From the NCBI RefSeq assembly GCF_014641075.1, contig NZ_BMHP01000001.1, positions 1,364,001 to 1,428,000 of the forward strand: a DNA stretch of 64,000 nt, in the 5' to 3' direction. Source of the DNA: Paenibacillus nasutitermitis (GTDB lineage: Bacteria > Bacillota > Bacilli > Paenibacillales > Paenibacillaceae). Shown in pieces: positions 1 through 8,424 of this stretch. The notes beneath the pieces were generated by a model. The model saw only the letters and a list, made by a program, of their open reading frames with translations, was not told the DNA's origin and did no database searches. Each line of letters starts with the position of its first letter. Within the stretch, counting starts at the first letter, position 1. The position numbers and the translations under genes were made by a program.

Positions 1-72
1 AATGGCGCTAAGCTCATCCGTTTTTCGCGAGCCTGTAATGACAACCGTCTTTCCCTCCAGGCCTCTGGCCAT
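1..72 (-). CDS. Uroporphyrinogen-III synthase, N-terminal fragment (cut by window edge)
   Basis: Only the first 24 codons lie in the window. They read MARGLEGKTVVITGSRK and then TDELSAI, which resembles the start of HemD-type uroporphyrinogen-III synthases of Bacillota (an LxGKxVxITGxRK opening). That enzyme closes and inverts the tetrapyrrole ring in haem synthesis. A GAGAGGAG ribosome-binding site lies just upstream. Two ATG codons are adjacent, at 75 and 72; the second gives the better spacing (8 bases). With so little sequence the family call is tentative, and any short-chain protein with a similar first beta strand could mimic it. Confidence 0.45.
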   Translation of the reverse strand, partial: MARGLEGKTVVITGSRKTDELSAI

Positions 73-219
73 CATCTGTGCTCCTCTCTCTGGTTGCGTC
101 CGTACCTATAACCCGAATGGAAACCATGTTCGTTCAAGCTTTCGCTTCCTTATTGAACAATAGCAGGATATTCGGCAAATATCCAATCTGAATTATTTAT
201 GCTTTAGCAGCAGTTTCCC

Positions 220-1026
220 TTATAAAGGGTTCGCGTGAAACGTGTCTCCGCCTTCCACTGTACCAGACTTGAACCCCTTGTAGAACCAGCGTTTGCGCTG
301 CTCGGACGTGCCATGCGTGAAGCTCTCCGGCACCGCATAACCCTGAGCTTTCTTCTGCAGGGTATCATCGCCCACAGCGCTTGCCGCATTCAGCGCCTCA
401 TCCAGGTCTCCTTCTTCCAGTACATTCATATCTTGGGCATGATGGGCCCATACCCCAGCGTAATAATCTGCCTGCAGCTCGACACGGACCGAATTTTCAT
501 TGGATCCGCCACCCATATTCGTATCCAGTAAAGTCTGTACATGATGACCCACTTCATGAGCAATGACATAAGCCATGGCAAAATCTCCGGGTGCGTGGAA
601 TTTCTGCTGAAGCTCATCATAAAAGCTGAGATCGATGTACAGCTTATGGTCGCCTGGACAATAGAAAGGACCGACCGATTTGCCGGCTGACCCGCATGCG
701 GACTGGACGCTATTGGTATAGAGGACGAGCACCGGTTTTTCGTAGACCAGATTTTGCTCCTGAAACAGCTCTGTCCATACATCCTCTGTATCGGCCAGAA
801 CGACGGAAACGAATTCGGACAGCTCTTTCTCCTGCTGGCTCTCTTCATAAGGAGCGCCTGAATCCGATCCCGTAAAGGAACCGAGCAGATCGGACGGATT
901 GCCGCCGAAAAGCAGGACGACAACCAACAAAACAACACCGCCGATTCCGCCGCCGATTAACGTTCCGCCACCGCGGCCTCTGCGGTCTTCTACATTCGAG
1001 CTTCCTCTTCTGCCTTTCCATTGCAT
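220..1026 (-). CDS. Membrane-anchored neutral zinc metallopeptidase (YpfJ / KPN_02809 family)
   Basis: The product has 268 residues. A short basic, Arg/Gly-rich cytoplasmic segment is followed by one membrane helix at about residues 22-41. An extracytoplasmic domain carries the zinc-binding motif HEVGH at 157-161, and a downstream ELQADYYAG stretch (near 187) probably supplies the third ligand. This arrangement is that of the YpfJ family of putative neutral zinc metallopeptidases, whose substrates are unknown. The ATG at 1026 is chosen because a run of seven G residues (the ribosome-binding site) lies 7 bases upstream; a longer frame to 1053 lacks this. The gene stands alone, upstream of the hemD-like start on the same strand. 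The family assignment is good; the role is unknown. Confidence 0.88.
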   Translation of the reverse strand: MQWKGRRGSSNVEDRRGRGGGTLIGGGIGGVVLLVVVLLFGGNPSDLLGSFTGSDSGAPYEESQQEKELSEFVSVVLADTEDVWTELFQEQNLVYEKPVLVLYTNSVQSACGSAGKSVGPFYCPGDHKLYIDLSFYDELQQKFHAPGDFAMAYVIAHEVGHHVQTLLDTNMGGGSNENSVRVELQADYYAGVWAHHAQDMNVLEEGDLDEALNAASAVGDDTLQKKAQGYAVPESFTHGTSEQRKRWFYKGFKSGTVEGGDTFHANPL

Positions 1027-1139
1027 CGTGTCGCCCCCCCTGTAGGATATCAATCATCGTTTCTTCCATGTCATTACCCGTGTTGGAGTTGTTTATACCT
1101 GCCAAAATACCCTTCCTAAAACGACCCATCGTGTAACGG

Positions 1140-1258
1140 AAGCGAATTTCCCTAATTATGAATTTGATTCACGGATTATGCTATATTTAAAACAAGGAAT
1201 AATTTCCAATCCTGCAGAATCACTAGATAAAGAGAAACTCCAAAGTTATCATAAATAA
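1140..1258 (+). pseudogene. Possible C-terminal relic of an unidentified gene
   Basis: The plus-strand frame ending at the TAA of 1256-1258 reads as plausible protein (NFPNYEFDSRIMLYLKQG followed by IISNPAESLDKEKLQSYHK) but has no usable start codon and no ribosome-binding site. It lies directly before another gene remnant, so it may be the tail of a deleted gene. I do not recognise the family. This is inference from codon-like composition only. Confidence 0.22.
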
Positions 1259-1279
1259 AAATGAGTATAAGGAGGTATT

Positions 1280-1429
1280 ATGAACGCGGGGAATAATAAT
1301 AAAAAATTGCGCGAGTCATTTGAACAAGCAGCGAATATTTATCAACAGGCACGTCCGGATTACCCGGAAGAATTAAGAAATACAAATTACGGCATCTGCA
1401 CTGACAAACAGGAGCCTTTTATATTATAA
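1280..1429 (+). pseudogene. SAM-dependent methyltransferase, truncated N-terminal remnant
   Basis: An ATG with a perfect AAGGAGG ribosome-binding site opens a frame of 49 codons. The first 32 residues, including RESFEQAANIYQQARPDYPE, match the usual opening of small class I SAM methyltransferases (the xxARPDYPxEL motif before the SAM-binding fold). After EEL the frame continues only with unrelated residues to a stop at 1429. The motif I glycine loop and everything after it are missing, so this is most likely a deletion remnant, not a functional gene. An intact methyltransferase of similar type lies at 14337. Confidence 0.6.
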
Positions 1430-1509
1430 ATCAGCTTGAAATAGCCGTAATGGATTTTTCTTGAAAGCCAGTAGATGACAGATTACTGATATTGAGAAAG
1501 GTGAGAGCT

Positions 1510-1929
1510 ATGCTGAAGGACGATCAGTTTTGGATCAGTGATGATAAAGCGAAGCTGGACATGAGCGTAATCAAGGGTTATTTGGCACGAAGCTATTGGG
1601 CTGGACAGCGGCTGGAAGAGATCATTGAGCGATCCGTTCAAAATTCGCTCTGTTACGGGATTTACCGTGCAGAAGGGCAGGTCGGTTTTGCCCGTGTTGT
1701 AACAGATGACGCTACAATCTACTATTTATGCGATGTATTTATTGATGAGGAGTTCCGGGGGATGGGACTGGGCAAAAAACTGGTCCAGTATATCACGCAA
1801 TCCGAAAGGTTCAGAAACATTCCAGGGATGTTGGGAACGAGGGATGCGCATGAACTTTATGAGCAGTTTGAATTCAGAAGAGACGGCGATATATTGATGC
1901 GAAGACGTCCTGACCATATGAGAAGCTAA
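1510..1929 (+). CDS. GNAT family N-acetyltransferase
   Basis: The 139-residue product has the GNAT core: a central beta hairpin (CYGIYRAEGQVGFARVV), then the acetyl-CoA loop FRGMGLGKKLVQYI, which fits the R/Q-x-x-G-x-G/A consensus of motif A. The target amine is unknown. The ATG at 1510 has the ribosome-binding sequence AAAGGTGAG in front of it; an upstream TTG at 1492 has none. The gene is alone between the methyltransferase relic and the terminator of the convergent surface-protein gene. Single-domain GNAT proteins of this size often act on small molecules or ribosomal proteins, but nothing here decides which. Confidence 0.85.
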   Translation: MLKDDQFWISDDKAKLDMSVIKGYLARSYWAGQRLEEIIERSVQNSLCYGIYRAEGQVGFARVVTDDATIYYLCDVFIDEEFRGMGLGKKLVQYITQSERFRNIPGMLGTRDAHELYEQFEFRRDGDILMRRRPDHMRS

Positions 1930-1965
1930 TAAATGGGTTCCGGATGGAGCTAGATGTTGGAGCAG

Positions 1966-2004
1966 AACAAAAAACAAGCCCCGGAGCGATCGCTCCGGGG
2001 CTTG
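1966..2004 (-). terminator. Rho-independent terminator of the six-repeat surface-protein gene
   Basis: A perfect 30-base palindrome at 1975-2004 (arms of 15 bases starting CAAGCCCCGG) is followed, reading leftwards, by six T residues. It begins 22 bases after the stop of the minus-strand gene at 2026. Read rightwards it lacks a good T run, so it mainly serves the minus strand, though the stem could also slow transcription from the GNAT gene. Confidence 0.88.
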
Positions 2005-2025
2005 CCTGTTGTTAGTCAGACACAC

Positions 2026-4689
2026 TTATGGTGTTACAATGCCGCTTGGACCGGATAAGGCATTGGAAGCAGGATTGCCACTGGCCGCGACCGATAGGAC
2101 ATACACTTTATAACTGCTGCCGCTGGTGATGGCCGCGCCGTTAACGTCTTTGTCGCTATCGTTGGTCGTGGTGCCTGTTCCTCCGTTAACCTGGATGAAA
2201 TAAGCGGCATTGTTCGCAGCTTTCAGGTCAAACGCGCTGTCGGAAGGAACGATCATAACAGCGTAATAAGCGATTCCCGTTTGATTTTGCGGTTTGTCGA
2301 AGTTAACTTCAATTTTGCCGTTATCCGCGATTTTGGCTGACAGATTCGCTACACTGGCGATCGAAGTGTTCAGCGTAATATCAGCGGAAGGAGCGGACAG
2401 CGCATTATTTCCATTATTGGTGCCGGCTCCGACCGTAAGGATAAATACACGGTAGCTGACGCCATTTTGAATCTTGGCTCCATCCACATCGCGTGCGCCT
2501 GCATCCAGATTCAGTCTCAGATTGCTGCCGGTTTTGTTGACAGTCGTATAATTGGAGCTGGTGACAGAAGCAGCCGAAAGCAAGGTGAAGTTGCTTGCGT
2601 TTGCGGTTTTGACGACCAACACGCGATAATGGCTGATATTCCTTTCGTCACTGGCTTTGTTGAATGTCACCAGCAGATCGCGGCCGTCAGCATGATCATT
2701 GACGTCAGTTGCGGTGACGGAGGTTGCCGCGCCAATGCTGGTGTTGTCCTCTAATGTAACCGCCGGGGACGGGGATGACAAGGCATTGCTTCCATTGAAG
2801 CTGCCCCCACCCACAGAAAGGACGAATACCCGGTAACTGACGCCATTTCGGATGGTATCCCCATTAACATCCCGGGTTCCGGATGCAAGGATCAAGCTTA
2901 GCGTATTGTTGGTTTTGTTGACCTGGGTATAGTTGGAGCTTGACACTTCATTAGCTTTGTTCAGCGTGAAATTATTTGCATTGGCTGTTTTGACGACCAA
3001 GACACGATAATGGGAGATATTGGTCTCATCGTAAGCTTTGTTGAAGCTGACGAACATATCTCTGGCATCCTTGTAATCACTGATATCGGCTGCCTTCACA
3101 TCCGTTACGGCCGTCAAGCTCGCACTGTTTGTCAACATGACGACGGGGGAAGGAGCAGACAGGCTGTTTATCCCCTTATAATCGTTCGTGCCTACCGATA
3201 ATACAAATACCTTGTAGCTGGCGCCGTTCACGATTTTATCGCCGGTTGTGTCTTTCGCACCGGAAGGCAGGGACTGCGTGATATTATTGCCTGTTTTGTT
3301 TACCGCCGTAAAAAGCGTGCTTGGAAGAGCATTCGCGGTCGAGAGGGAGAAGCTGTCAGCAAATGCCGTTTTCACGACGAAAATACGGTACTGGCTGATT
3401 TTGGATTCATTGGCAGCCTTGTTGAAGATAACCCTCATATCCCGTCCATCATTATAATCGCTGACATCGAATGCGACAACGCTGCTGGCGGCTTCGATAT
3501 TGGAGTTCTTAGTTAATACGACATCGGCAGATCCGCCGGATAACGTGTAATTGCCGGTATTATTGTCATTGGAGACTGACAGCACGTATACCCGATAGCT
3601 CACGCCGCTTGCAATGGCTGCTCCATCGGTATCGCGCGCTCCTGAAGAAAGCGTCTGGATGAAATTGCTGCCTGATTTGTTCACCGCCGTGTAATTGGAG
3701 CTTGCCGCAGCGACCGCCTTGGCCAGCGAGAAGTTCCCTGCGTTGACTGATTTGACGACCAGTACACGGTAATGATTGATTTTCGTTTCATCTGAAGCTT
3801 TTGTGAAACTGACCTGCAGATCGCGGCCGTCGCCGTAATCATTGACATCATTAGCTTTGACATTGGTAACCGCCGGAGCAGCCGCATTGCCGCTAATCAT
3901 AACAGTCGACGAAGCTTGTGAGAGCGCGTTCTGGCCGTTGGCTTTTCCTATAGCCAGCACATAGACGGCATAGGCTTGATTGACTTGAAGCAAGTCGCCA
4001 TTCACATCCCGTGCTTGCGCAGACAAGGTTATGGTTTGGTTTTCGCTATAGGGCACGGCAGTCGTGTAGTTTCTGGAGTTGACGGACAAAGCCGTCGCCA
4101 GTCCAAAGCTTGAGGAATTGGATGCTTTTACGACCAGGATGCGGTAATGATCGATTGCCGACTCCGTATTCGATTTGCTGAAGCTGATCTCCAGATCGCT
4201 GCCGTTCCCTTTTTTTCCAACCACCTGTGCGTACACATTCGAAGGTGGCGAAACGATGCCGGAAGTCTTGATGTATACGCTCTTTGATCCCGCGTTCCAA
4301 TCGACTTCCGCGCCCATAGCTTCGCTGACAAAACGGACAGGAATCATTGTTCTGCCGTTTATCAGTTGGGCAGCAACATCCAGCGTGACTGTTTCGTTAT
4401 TAATAGTAGCGGTCTTGGATCCCAGTTTCAGAACGATCGTTGTATCGTCCCTGGTTGCCGTTACTGTCTTGGCTTTGGCATTCCAATCCACTGTAGAATC
4501 GAGCACTTCAAATATAGCCCTGAGCGGCAGCAAAATACGACTGCCGACGATCTTCGGAGCCTGATCGGTGGCAAGCTTCACGCCATTCACATAAACAGTA
4601 GTTGTTGGGGCTGCAGCCTGTGCTTGTGTTTGAAACAACACGGAGAACATCAGTATACCTGCAGCCAGAGTAATCATTAACTTTCTCAA
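2026..4689 (-). CDS. Exported protein with copper-amine-oxidase-like N-terminal domain and six Fn3-like repeats
   Basis: The product has 887 residues. A signal peptide (hydrophobic core LMITLAAGILMFSVLF, cleavage probably after AQAAA) precedes a domain of about 115 residues with the pattern VYVNGVKL, then ILLPLRAIFEVL and later MIPVRFVSEAMGAEVDWN, which is the copper-amine-oxidase-like (stalk) domain common in Paenibacillus exported proteins. It has no amine oxidase activity. Six repeats of about 120 residues follow, each with a HYRVLVVK-like strand, an SSNYTxVNKTG-like strand, an ARDVNGxxI turn and a YRVFVLSVG strand; the sixth is the most divergent. Starts: GTG at 4698 touches the GGAGG, so TTG at 4689 with 9-base spacing (MRKLMITL) is preferred. 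No SLH or LPXTG anchor is visible. A role as a surface or secreted binding protein is inference. Confidence 0.85.
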   Translation of the reverse strand: MRKLMITLAAGILMFSVLFQTQAQAAAPTTTVYVNGVKLATDQAPKIVGSRILLPLRAIFEVLDSTVDWNAKAKTVTATRDDTTIVLKLGSKTATINNETVTLDVAAQLINGRTMIPVRFVSEAMGAEVDWNAGSKSVYIKTSGIVSPPSNVYAQVVGKKGNGSDLEISFSKSNTESAIDHYRILVVKASNSSSFGLATALSVNSRNYTTAVPYSENQTITLSAQARDVNGDLLQVNQAYAVYVLAIGKANGQNALSQASSTVMISGNAAAPAVTNVKANDVNDYGDGRDLQVSFTKASDETKINHYRVLVVKSVNAGNFSLAKAVAAASSNYTAVNKSGSNFIQTLSSGARDTDGAAIASGVSYRVYVLSVSNDNNTGNYTLSGGSADVVLTKNSNIEAASSVVAFDVSDYNDGRDMRVIFNKAANESKISQYRIFVVKTAFADSFSLSTANALPSTLFTAVNKTGNNITQSLPSGAKDTTGDKIVNGASYKVFVLSVGTNDYKGINSLSAPSPVVMLTNSASLTAVTDVKAADISDYKDARDMFVSFNKAYDETNISHYRVLVVKTANANNFTLNKANEVSSSNYTQVNKTNNTLSLILASGTRDVNGDTIRNGVSYRVFVLSVGGGSFNGSNALSSPSPAVTLEDNTSIGAATSVTATDVNDHADGRDLLVTFNKASDERNISHYRVLVVKTANASNFTLLSAASVTSSNYTTVNKTGSNLRLNLDAGARDVDGAKIQNGVSYRVFILTVGAGTNNGNNALSAPSADITLNTSIASVANLSAKIADNGKIEVNFDKPQNQTGIAYYAVMIVPSDSAFDLKAANNAAYFIQVNGGTGTTTNDSDKDVNGAAITSGSSYKVYVLSVAASGNPASNALSGPSGIVTP

Positions 4690-5025
4690 CTCGCTCACCC
4701 TCCAGGTTTTCGTATCTTTTCTCTTCGATATCTAAAGACGCGTGCCGGTGGTTTAATGTTTCTCGATTTCAAAAAAAAAGTGATGGCCAATGATCGCCGG
4801 CATATCGATTTGCGTACATAAGAGGGAAGATATGAATTCGATGGTGAAAAATGAATGTTTTAGGAGAAACAGGAAGGATATATAGAGAGAGAAATCCATA
4901 TAAACGTAAACTGGTTCATCTCCTTTTTGTAAAATAAAATAATTTAGGTTAATTTAATGGCTTAAAGGTTCAAACAGGCATTATAATATAAAGGAACAAA
5001 TTCACAAAGACTGGAGACTCTTAGG
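4690..5025. other. Divergent intergenic region with a likely promoter
   Basis: This stretch separates the surface-protein gene (leftwards) from a lipoprotein gene (rightwards). It is AT-rich. A TATAAT at 4982-4987 is a credible -10 element for the lipoprotein gene, but no good -35 lies at 17 bases. I saw no riboswitch, no open frame worth naming and no clear operator. Confidence 0.4.
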
Positions 5026-5511
5026 ATGTACAGAATGGCAAGCTTTTGTTTATTGATATTCTGCCTCCTGTTTGCGTCAGCCTGCGACAACAGCAGAACC
5101 GGCTCCGGTTTGGTCCATGAAGATGGCGGAGCGTCAAACGGGAAACCGGACGGCTATTATGCGAATCAAGTGATGATTGCTTACGAGCAGTCTATTATAG
5201 AAGCCATTAATAAAAACAGATTTTCTCTTGTTGAGGGCCTGCTGGACGAAGAAGGTCCTTTGTACCAGGATCAGAAGAAGCTTGTTGCTTATCTGAACAG
5301 AAAGCAGATCAAGGAGAAGCTCATCCGTTACCAGATCAGAAGTATTCAAAAGACCAATGGTGTCTACAAGTTTTATGTCATTGAGAATACTGAACTCTAT
5401 CATCCCGACCGTGATCCGGAAGTTTTTGAATACGAGTGGATCTATACGGTTAAGGAGGATGCAGCCCGAGGCGTAGCGAAGGTATACAGCATCGAGAAAT
5501 GGCATCGCTGA
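5026..5511 (+). CDS. Lipoprotein with TcaA-like NTF2 fold
   Basis: The 161-residue product has a lipoprotein signal peptide ending in the lipobox LFASAC, with Cys20 as the expected lipidated residue, so it should be anchored on the outer face of the membrane. After a Ser/Gly-rich linker, residues 45-160 form an alpha/beta pattern (VMIAYEQSIIEAINKNRF, a later KEKLIRYQIRSIQK, and a C-terminal YEWIYTVKED strand) that resembles the C-terminal NTF2-like domain of TcaA-type envelope proteins. GGAG lies 9 bases before the ATG. It stands alone upstream of the PyrD-like membrane gene. The NTF2 comparison is from memory of the family; function is unknown. Confidence 0.72.
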   Translation: MYRMASFCLLIFCLLFASACDNSRTGSGLVHEDGGASNGKPDGYYANQVMIAYEQSIIEAINKNRFSLVEGLLDEEGPLYQDQKKLVAYLNRKQIKEKLIRYQIRSIQKTNGVYKFYVIENTELYHPDRDPEVFEYEWIYTVKEDAARGVAKVYSIEKWHR

Positions 5512-5613
5512 AATGAGAGATGTGCCTTCAGCGGCCTGCACATACGAACAACGTCCGTGATTCGGCAGCAGCGGGACATCATATCCAGCAGCTAAGAGAG
5601 GAGCCCGATCTTA

Positions 5614-7593
5614 TTGCCAGACTGGTCCTATCAAACTTTATTCCGTCCCTTATTGTTCAAGCTTCCGGCCCGAGCGGCAAGATCCTTGACGCTTCATGCG
5701 ATGGGAAGCCTGAGCGCCATACCCGGAGGTTCCCTTGTCATCCGCACATTGGGCCATATGGAAGTTTCTCCGCTGCTCCAGCAGCAACGGGACGGAGTCC
5801 AATTTACATATCCGGTGGGACTAAGCGGGGGGACTGACCCCAACGGAATCGCGCACCGTGCCTTGGCACAATTCGGTTTTGGCTTCATGGAGATAGGTCC
5901 GGTCACAGTTCAACCGGTCCGGCACGAAGAAGAGATAACAAGAAATACAGACGGCGAGGCGCTGATTTATTCCGGAGAGCTTGAGAATGACGGACTTGGG
6001 GCGGTTGCTGGCAGAATGAATCGCAAGCAGGGCCACAGGCTGCCTGTTTTTTTTCGTATTCGGCCGATGCGGGGATCTTCCGAGGAGCAGAAGATAATTG
6101 AAATCAGACAGCTGCTGGAAGGACTTGCGCCCTACGCTGCCGGATTCTACCTTGATTTCTTTGAGGATTGCACAGAGATGGACGGACAGAGAGCAGCAGC
6201 ATACATGCTTGACATCATGCGGGCCGCGCGGAAGCTGGTTCCTGCTAAACCTCTGTTTCTTTATATTCCGCTTGAGATGCCCGATGCGAAACTGAGAGAT
6301 CTGATCCATTTGCTCAGCTTGAACGGGATGTTAAGCGAAGGTATCATTCTAGGGGATAGCCTGCAATCAGAGCGAGGCTTTGAGATCGGAAAAAGCGGCA
6401 AGCAGCCAACGATTCACAAGCTCGCCCTGTTGAGGCGTGAAATCGGCCCGCAGGCTACCCTTATCGCATCGGGAGGTATTCACGAGCCGCAAGATGCGCT
6501 GGACTGTATCGATGCGGGAGCGGATCTGATCCAGATTCATAGCGGTCTTGTGTATTCGGGTCCGGGACTTCCCAAGCGCATAAACGAAGCGCTGCTTCAC
6601 CGTATCGTCACGAAGAGCGAAGCGCAGCCGCGGCCCCCTTTCTGGTCAGGCTGGGGCTGGATGTGTTTATTGGGTCTGGGCATGATCATCGGAGGCATCA
6701 TCGCCTGGGTCATCGCTTCTACAACCGTTGTTCTGCCCTACGATACCGCGTTCTTATGTATGACGCCAGCCGCGCTTGCGTCTGTGAACGAAAGGCTGAT
6801 GCCATTTATGTCGCATGACCGTGTAACGCTGGCCGGGACAATGATTTCCATCGGCATTCTTTATGGCCAGCTTGGGTGGCATGGGCTCCGGAACCGTCTT
6901 CACTGGGTGCGGACAGCACTGATGGCTTCCGGAATCATCGGCTTCAGCAGCTTCTTTCTGTATCTCGGATACGGCTTCTTCGATCCTCTGCATGCTGCGG
7001 CGGCATTGATTCTGCTGCCGATGTTCCTGTTTGCTATGCGCGACCGGGTGGAATGGCCTTCCCGCAGCCCGGTGAATATTTGTAACGACCGGGTGTGGAA
7101 GATGGCCCAGCGTGGACAGTTCATGATGGTTGCGCTTGGTTTTGCCCTCGCGATCGGTGGGGTAACCATCTCCATAATCGGTATAACGCATGTTTTCGTG
7201 CCGGAAGATCTGGAGTTCCTGATGACAAGCGCTGCCGTACTGGGTGAAGCCAATGACAATTTGCTTCCTTTAATCGCCCATGACCGCGCAGGATTCGGAG
7301 GCGCATTATTATCCGATGCCATTGCGCTGCTGGCGGTGTCGCTTTGGGGCATCGGCCAGGGCCAGCGCTGGCTGTGGTGGACCTTGCTGGCTGCAGGGCT
7401 GCCAGCATTTATAGCGGGATTCAGCGTTCATCTGCAAATCGGCTATACGGATCTGCTTCATTTGTCCCCTGCGATTGTAGCGCTGCTGCTCTATGTGCTT
7501 GGTCTGATCTGGCTGTATCCCTATATGGTGAAATCGGCCGCTCCCCGTGACGTACCCCGGGAGCCGGCGACTGAAGGAGTCTGCTTGAAGTGA
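5614..7593 (+). CDS. Dihydroorotate-dehydrogenase-like domain fused to a duplicated membrane domain
   Basis: The product has 659 residues. Residues 1-335 follow class 2 dihydroorotate dehydrogenase (PyrD) from end to end: an N-terminal helical part, GLSGGTDPNGIAHRALAQFG then FMEIGPVTVQP, and a C-terminal FMN-phosphate site IASGGIHEPQDALDCIDAGA followed by QIHSGLVYSGPGLPKRINE. Key catalytic parts are changed: the NxSSPN loop with the catalytic serine is replaced by YLDFFEDCTEM, the VKIAPD lysine strand by LYIPLEM, and the GLDKDG lysine by proline. Residues 345-640 hold about eight membrane helices made of two similar halves, each with an F(L/M)xxxAAxL motif, a HDR motif and a GYxDxLH motif. 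The TTG start at 5614 has GAGGAG 10 bases upstream. The stop overlaps the DUF817 gene. It may bind FMN without acting in pyrimidine synthesis; that is inference. Confidence 0.8.
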   Translation: MPDWSYQTLFRPLLFKLPARAARSLTLHAMGSLSAIPGGSLVIRTLGHMEVSPLLQQQRDGVQFTYPVGLSGGTDPNGIAHRALAQFGFGFMEIGPVTVQPVRHEEEITRNTDGEALIYSGELENDGLGAVAGRMNRKQGHRLPVFFRIRPMRGSSEEQKIIEIRQLLEGLAPYAAGFYLDFFEDCTEMDGQRAAAYMLDIMRAARKLVPAKPLFLYIPLEMPDAKLRDLIHLLSLNGMLSEGIILGDSLQSERGFEIGKSGKQPTIHKLALLRREIGPQATLIASGGIHEPQDALDCIDAGADLIQIHSGLVYSGPGLPKRINEALLHRIVTKSEAQPRPPFWSGWGWMCLLGLGMIIGGIIAWVIASTTVVLPYDTAFLCMTPAALASVNERLMPFMSHDRVTLAGTMISIGILYGQLGWHGLRNRLHWVRTALMASGIIGFSSFFLYLGYGFFDPLHAAAALILLPMFLFAMRDRVEWPSRSPVNICNDRVWKMAQRGQFMMVALGFALAIGGVTISIIGITHVFVPEDLEFLMTSAAVLGEANDNLLPLIAHDRAGFGGALLSDAIALLAVSLWGIGQGQRWLWWTLLAAGLPAFIAGFSVHLQIGYTDLLHLSPAIVALLLYVLGLIWLYPYMVKSAAPRDVPREPATEGVCLK

Positions 7594-8399
7594 TGAAGGC
7601 GTGGAAAGGTTTGTTGTGGTTTGGCTGGAACCAGGCCCTGTGCTGCGTGTTTGCCGTCGTTATTTTTGCTTCCATGGCGGTGACTAAGGTAGTGACGGTT
7701 CCATATATCCCCCGGTATGACCTCATTCTGCTTCTATGCATCCTGACCCAATATCTTATGGTCAAGTATAAGTTGGAAACGGTAGATGAACTGAAGGTCA
7801 TTTCACTTTTTCATCTGATCGGATTGGGACTGGAGCTGTTCAAGGTCAATATGGGGTCCTGGGCATACCTGGAGCCGGCCTGGACCAAGATAGCGGGAGC
7901 CCCTTTATATAGCGGCTTCATGTACGCAAGCGTAGCAAGTTACATTTGCCAGGCATGGCGGCGCTTCGATTTGCAATTTTTCAATTGGCCTCGGGGATGG
8001 ATCGTCGTTACGTTGGCGGTGCTGATCTATGGCAATTTTTTTACGCATCATTATATCTATGACTTCAGGTATGCGATAATGGCGGTATTGGCTCTTGTGT
8101 TTTATAAGACCTATGTGGTTTTTCATGTTGCAAACATAAGGTTGAGGCAGCCGATCCTGCTGTCCTATGTGCTTATTGCCTTTTTTATCTGGGTGGCGGA
8201 AAATATTCTTACGCTGCTTGGGGCATGGACGTACCCGGAGCAGCGGGCCACATGGCAGCTTGTCCACTGGAGCAAGGTAACCTCATGGTTTTTGCTGGTC
8301 ATCATCAGTATTATGATTGTCGTCCAGCTCAAGCATGTGAAGTATAGAATCGGGCGGCAGACAAACCGAAATCCCGATATAAAAATCGAATCGGATTAA
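7590..8399 (+). CDS. DUF817 family membrane protein (YoaT-like)
   Basis: The product has 269 residues with seven to eight predicted membrane helices. It carries the DUF817 signature features: an N-terminal FGWNQALCCVFAVVIFASMA segment, the DLILLLCILTQYLMVKYKLE stretch, FHLIGLGLELFKVNMGSWAY, PLYSGFMYASVASYI, NFFTHHYIYDFRY and WVAENILTLLGAWTYP. Length and order agree with the family. Function is unknown. The start overlaps the stop of the upstream PyrD-like gene (GTG at 7590, or ATG at 7593 giving an ATGA overlap), with GGAG 10 to 13 bases before, so the two are translationally coupled and probably work in the same membrane process. Confidence 0.85.
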   Translation: MMKAWKGLLWFGWNQALCCVFAVVIFASMAVTKVVTVPYIPRYDLILLLCILTQYLMVKYKLETVDELKVISLFHLIGLGLELFKVNMGSWAYLEPAWTKIAGAPLYSGFMYASVASYICQAWRRFDLQFFNWPRGWIVVTLAVLIYGNFFTHHYIYDFRYAIMAVLALVFYKTYVVFHVANIRLRQPILLSYVLIAFFIWVAENILTLLGAWTYPEQRATWQLVHWSKVTSWFLLVIISIMIVVQLKHVKYRIGRQTNRNPDIKIESD

Positions 8400-8424
8400 C
8401 AGCAAAGAGGGGAAGACGCACCAG

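Noticed and set aside
166..184. Hairpin as terminator of the zinc peptidase gene
   Set aside because: GGATATT and AATATCC pair over seven bases, but the stem is AT-rich and lacks a T tract on the minus strand.
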